From: Salmonirosea aquatica | Lineage (GTDB): Bacteria > Bacteroidota > Bacteroidia > Cytophagales > Spirosomataceae | NCBI RefSeq assembly: GCF_009296315.1 | Contig: NZ_WHLY01000002.1 | Span: 4,624,501-4,688,500 of the forward strand | Direction: 5' to 3' | Length of the DNA stretch: 64,000 bases | Shown here: positions 62,327 through 64,000 of the stretch, piece after piece | Position numbering within the stretch: the first letter of the stretch is position 1 | Layout of the letters: each line of letters opens with the position of its first letter | Position numbers and translations under genes: made by a program | Notes under the pieces: model-generated | What the model was told of the DNA's origin: nothing | What the model saw: the letters and a program-made list of their open reading frames with translations, nothing else | Database searches by the model: none

Positions 62327-62725
62327 TTAACCTTTTAGTTGGTATAGAGAAGCAATGGTTTGAATGATTCCTCCGATGTTAGCCATTATTTCTAAACTTA
62401 TTCCTTTTGGGTTCTTCTCTTGCAGTTTTTCTAAATCGTAGTAAAGTTTTTCAATTTTATCCTGAAACAGAATCTCTTCACCAGTTAATTCTCCTCTTCT
62501 GATAAAATCGTGGGCATTAATATTTATTGTGAAATTAAAATCAAATGTGCTCATTTTACATTCAATCAGACCTAATTCGGAAAATTGCTTCATTAAAGCA
62601 CCTACAATACCATCTGCATAATCTTCCAATGCATTATACTGGGAGATAGAATTCCATTCACCCAATTCATATGTATTTACGAGATATTTAAGAAATTCAT
62701 CTTTAAGTTCGGGTGTTATTATCAT
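62327..62725 (-). CDS. hypothetical protein, accessory, low GC
   Basis: A 132-residue helical protein (MIITPELKDEFLKYLVNTYE, then FSELGLIECKMSTFDFNFTININAHDF). GC content is clearly lower than in the flanking genes, consistent with recent transfer. No family is recognised and no signal or membrane helix is visible. It could be an immunity-type or mobile-element-associated protein, but nothing in the sequence decides it. Confidence 0.55.
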   Translation of the reverse strand: MIITPELKDEFLKYLVNTYELGEWNSISQYNALEDYADGIVGALMKQFSELGLIECKMSTFDFNFTININAHDFIRRGELTGEEILFQDKIEKLYYDLEKLQEKNPKGISLEIMANIGGIIQTIASLYQLKG

Positions 62726-62818
62726 ATACTTTCTTGGTAATGATGTTTTAAACTCTTGTATTTCTAGTAGTTATAAAATTGATTGCTATATGTACTATTA
62801 CAAAATCGAACAATCAAA

Positions 62819-62920
62819 TCAGTGTGCTGTCCAGCCACCATCCACCGTAATAATCGACCCCACCAAGTAGGTAGCGGCGTCGCTGGCCAGCAGCGTGATG
62901 CCCTGGATTTCGGCCAACAT
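62819..62920 (-). pseudogene. C-terminal fragment of an SDR oxidoreductase gene
   Basis: The minus strand of 62819-62920 encodes ML-AEIQGITLLASDAATYLVGSII and TVDGGWTAH then stop, closely matching the C-terminal end of the SDR at 63476 (about 90% nucleotide identity over some 95 bases, with one 3-base gap). No upstream part is present. It is a truncated relic or duplicated junction on the other side of hicBA. Confidence 0.85.
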
Positions 62921-62940
62921 GTCTACATTTCAGCAGGCGA

Positions 62941-63162
62941 TCAGTTTTCGAACTGCTCTTTTGAAATACCACTCTGCCGGATGATTGACTGTAATGTTCC
63001 GATTCTTATTTCTGCGTGATTTGGTACAGGTACCGTTAAGGTCGAGGTGCCGGATTTTTTTTGCATGATGATATGGCTTCCTTTTCGTCGGACCTCATCG
63101 AAGCCATTAACTGACAGAATACTGCATACCTCTTTTCCGGAAAGAACTTTAAGCTTGCCCAA
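62941..63162 (-). CDS. hicA: HicA-type mRNA interferase toxin
   Basis: The 73-residue protein has the HicA/YcfA dsRBD-like fold: LSGKEVCSILSVNGFDEV, then RRKGSHIIM with the catalytic His, and VPVPNHAEIRIGTLQSIIRQSGIS. HicA toxins cleave mRNA independently of ribosomes and are neutralised by HicB. It overlaps the hicB gene end by 14 bases, with hicB first. It has normal length and an intact active site, so the pair is likely functional. Confidence 0.9.
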   Translation of the reverse strand: MGKLKVLSGKEVCSILSVNGFDEVRRKGSHIIMQKKSGTSTLTVPVPNHAEIRIGTLQSIIRQSGISKEQFEN

Positions 63163-63382
63163 CCGATATTTGCATATTAGTGATAAAAATATCAGACTTC
63201 AGGCGATTATCGACTTCTTCATTTGAAGCATGTTCGAAGAACAATTCAATTGCTTCCTGCAAGTTCATTTTGGATTCCTCAACGGTATCTCCCTGACTGG
63301 CTATGTCCAATTCTGGGCAGAGCGCTACGTACCCATCATCTTCTTTTTCAATGATGACCGTAAAGTTTCTAATCGTTTTCAT
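63149..63382 (-). CDS. hicB: HicB-type antitoxin
   Basis: From ATG 63382 the protein has 77 residues with the HicB core: FTVIIEKEDDGYVALCPELDIASQGDT and EESKMNLQEAIELFFEHA. This is the partial RNase H-like antitoxin domain. The DNA-binding C-terminal domain seen in larger HicBs is absent, so autoregulation may differ. The ORF begins 12 codons earlier, but MKTIRN is the normal family start. Confidence 0.9.
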   Translation of the reverse strand: MKTIRNFTVIIEKEDDGYVALCPELDIASQGDTVEESKMNLQEAIELFFEHASNEEVDNRLKSDIFITNMQISVGQA

Positions 63383-63475
63383 AACTGGGGATTGTGTTAA
63401 TCCAGACTTCTTGATCAAATATAGCCCAATTTACCCAAAAATCTGATCTACTTTTTAAGGTCGATTACAACCTAG

Positions 63476-64000
63476 CTATCGCGCGGTCCAGCCGCCGTCC
63501 ACGGTGATAATCGACCCCACCATGTAGGTAGCGGCGTCGCTGGCCAGCAGCAGCGCGATGCCCTGGATTTCGGCCAGTTCACCCCAGCGCTCGAGGGCGG
63601 TAGCGCCGACGATGAAGTTTTTGGCTTCGGGGGTGCCTGCGATGGGTACATTCATTTCGGTAAGGAAAGGACCGGGACAAACGGCATTCACATTGATGGC
63701 GAAAGGGGCGAGTTCGACGGCCAGAGCACGGGTCATATTCACCACGGCGCCTTTGCTGGCCGTGTAGGGGGTGCGGTTGGCCAGGCCCACAATGCCTAGG
63801 GTACTGGCCAGGTTGATGATTTTACCACTTTGGGCTTTCTTCATGTAGGGCGTCACGGCGCGGCAGCAGTTCCAGGTACCATTGACATTGATGCTCATCA
63901 CCTGCTGAAAATCCTCGGGCGATACCTCGTCGATGGCCCCGCGGATGTTGATGCCCGCGCTGTTGATGAGGACATCGATGCGGCCAAAGGTATCGAAGGC
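63476..64000 (-). CDS. SDR family oxidoreductase, cut by window end
   Basis: The minus-strand frame runs from TAG at 63476-63478 to the window end (at least 174 residues). Motifs: DVLINSAGIN, then NLASTLGIVG (catalytic Ser), YTASKGAVVNMTRALAVELAPF (YxxxK), VCPGPF and a TVDGGWTAR C-terminus. This is a classical short-chain dehydrogenase, resembling gluconate 5-dehydrogenase or 3-oxoacyl-ACP reductase types. The NAD(P)-binding TGxxxGxG part lies beyond the window. A diverged copy of its last 33 codons lies at 62819. Confidence 0.88.
   Translation of the reverse strand, partial: AFDTFGRIDVLINSAGINIRGAIDEVSPEDFQQVMSINVNGTWNCCRAVTPYMKKAQSGKIINLASTLGIVGLANRTPYTASKGAVVNMTRALAVELAPFAINVNAVCPGPFLTEMNVPIAGTPEAKNFIVGATALERWGELAEIQGIALLLASDAATYMVGSIITVDGGWTAR

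Larger units (their letters stand above)
1..64000. repeat. genome-wide over-represented palindrome GGTACC
   Basis: Manual reading found about 125 GGTACC hexamers in the window, against about 16 expected by simple base composition, in coding sequence of all three frames (for example Gly-Thr, Val-Pro and Gly-Tyr-Leu contexts) and in intergenic DNA. Flanks favour GGGTACC(C/T). The count is by eye and may be off by several. Confidence 0.85.

Noticed and set aside
62941-63418. HicAB pair as part of a larger defence island
   Set aside because: No restriction, CBASS, phage-related or nuclease genes were recognised beside it, so a defence island is not supported within the window.

Overview
The window (about 52% GC by eye, densely coded on both strands) comes from a Bacteroidota chromosome, most likely a Cytophagales/Spirosomataceae-type bacterium. 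Supporting signs are sprA next to ruvA, TAnnTTTG-type -7 promoter elements, an Hc1-like histone, an exosortase paired with a giant VIT-domain substrate, DUF4097 and CHU_C-type proteins, and few recognisable Shine-Dalgarno sites. No rRNA, tRNA or CRISPR array was recognised. The organism assignment is inferred from gene content only.

Layout. 0-9 kb: truncated gamma-glutamyltranspeptidase, a Tat-exported threonine-aldolase-like enzyme, TerC, a MacB-like permease, SUI1, a YegS-like lipid kinase preceded by a 37-residue membrane peptide, a frameshifted NTF2-like gene, and NhaA. 9-18 kb: metabolism and housekeeping (meaB, ispD, queA, accC, an alpha-oxoamine synthase, a histone H1-like protein, a MaoC dehydratase, a POT peptide transporter, an M23 peptidase). 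18-25 kb: lipoproteins, a carboxypeptidase-regulatory-like protein, MOSC, photolyase, DUF5996 and a methyltransferase. 25-29.2 kb: a three-gene exosortase operon (small two-helix membrane protein, XrtK-like exosortase, 938-residue VIT protein ending in an MTEP sorting tail). 29.5-38.5 kb: zinc metalloprotease, porin, multi-PAS histidine kinase, malate dehydrogenase and a lipoprotein. 38.8-51 kb: DUF1232, tatA, gatA, an MltD/LysM protein, ruvA and the 2393-residue T9SS translocon sprA. 51-59 kb: a Tat-exported MBL hydrolase, small envelope proteins, a four-loop EF-hand lipoprotein, and an ECF sigma / HEAT-type anti-sigma / DUF4097 x2 cassette. 59-64 kb: a secreted protein, a serine hydrolase with membrane tail, a Crp-family regulator, then an AT-rich accessory patch with a HicBA toxin-antitoxin pair lying between a short duplicated fragment of an SDR gene and the SDR gene itself, which runs off the window.

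Three export routes appear together: T9SS (sprA), Tat (tatA plus two RR-signal proteins) and a dedicated exosortase. Across the whole window the palindrome GGTACC occurs about once per 500 bases (hand count about 125, roughly 16 expected at random), in genes of all frames and in intergenic DNA. That pattern, the exosortase operon and the HicBA/SDR junction are the most unusual things seen.
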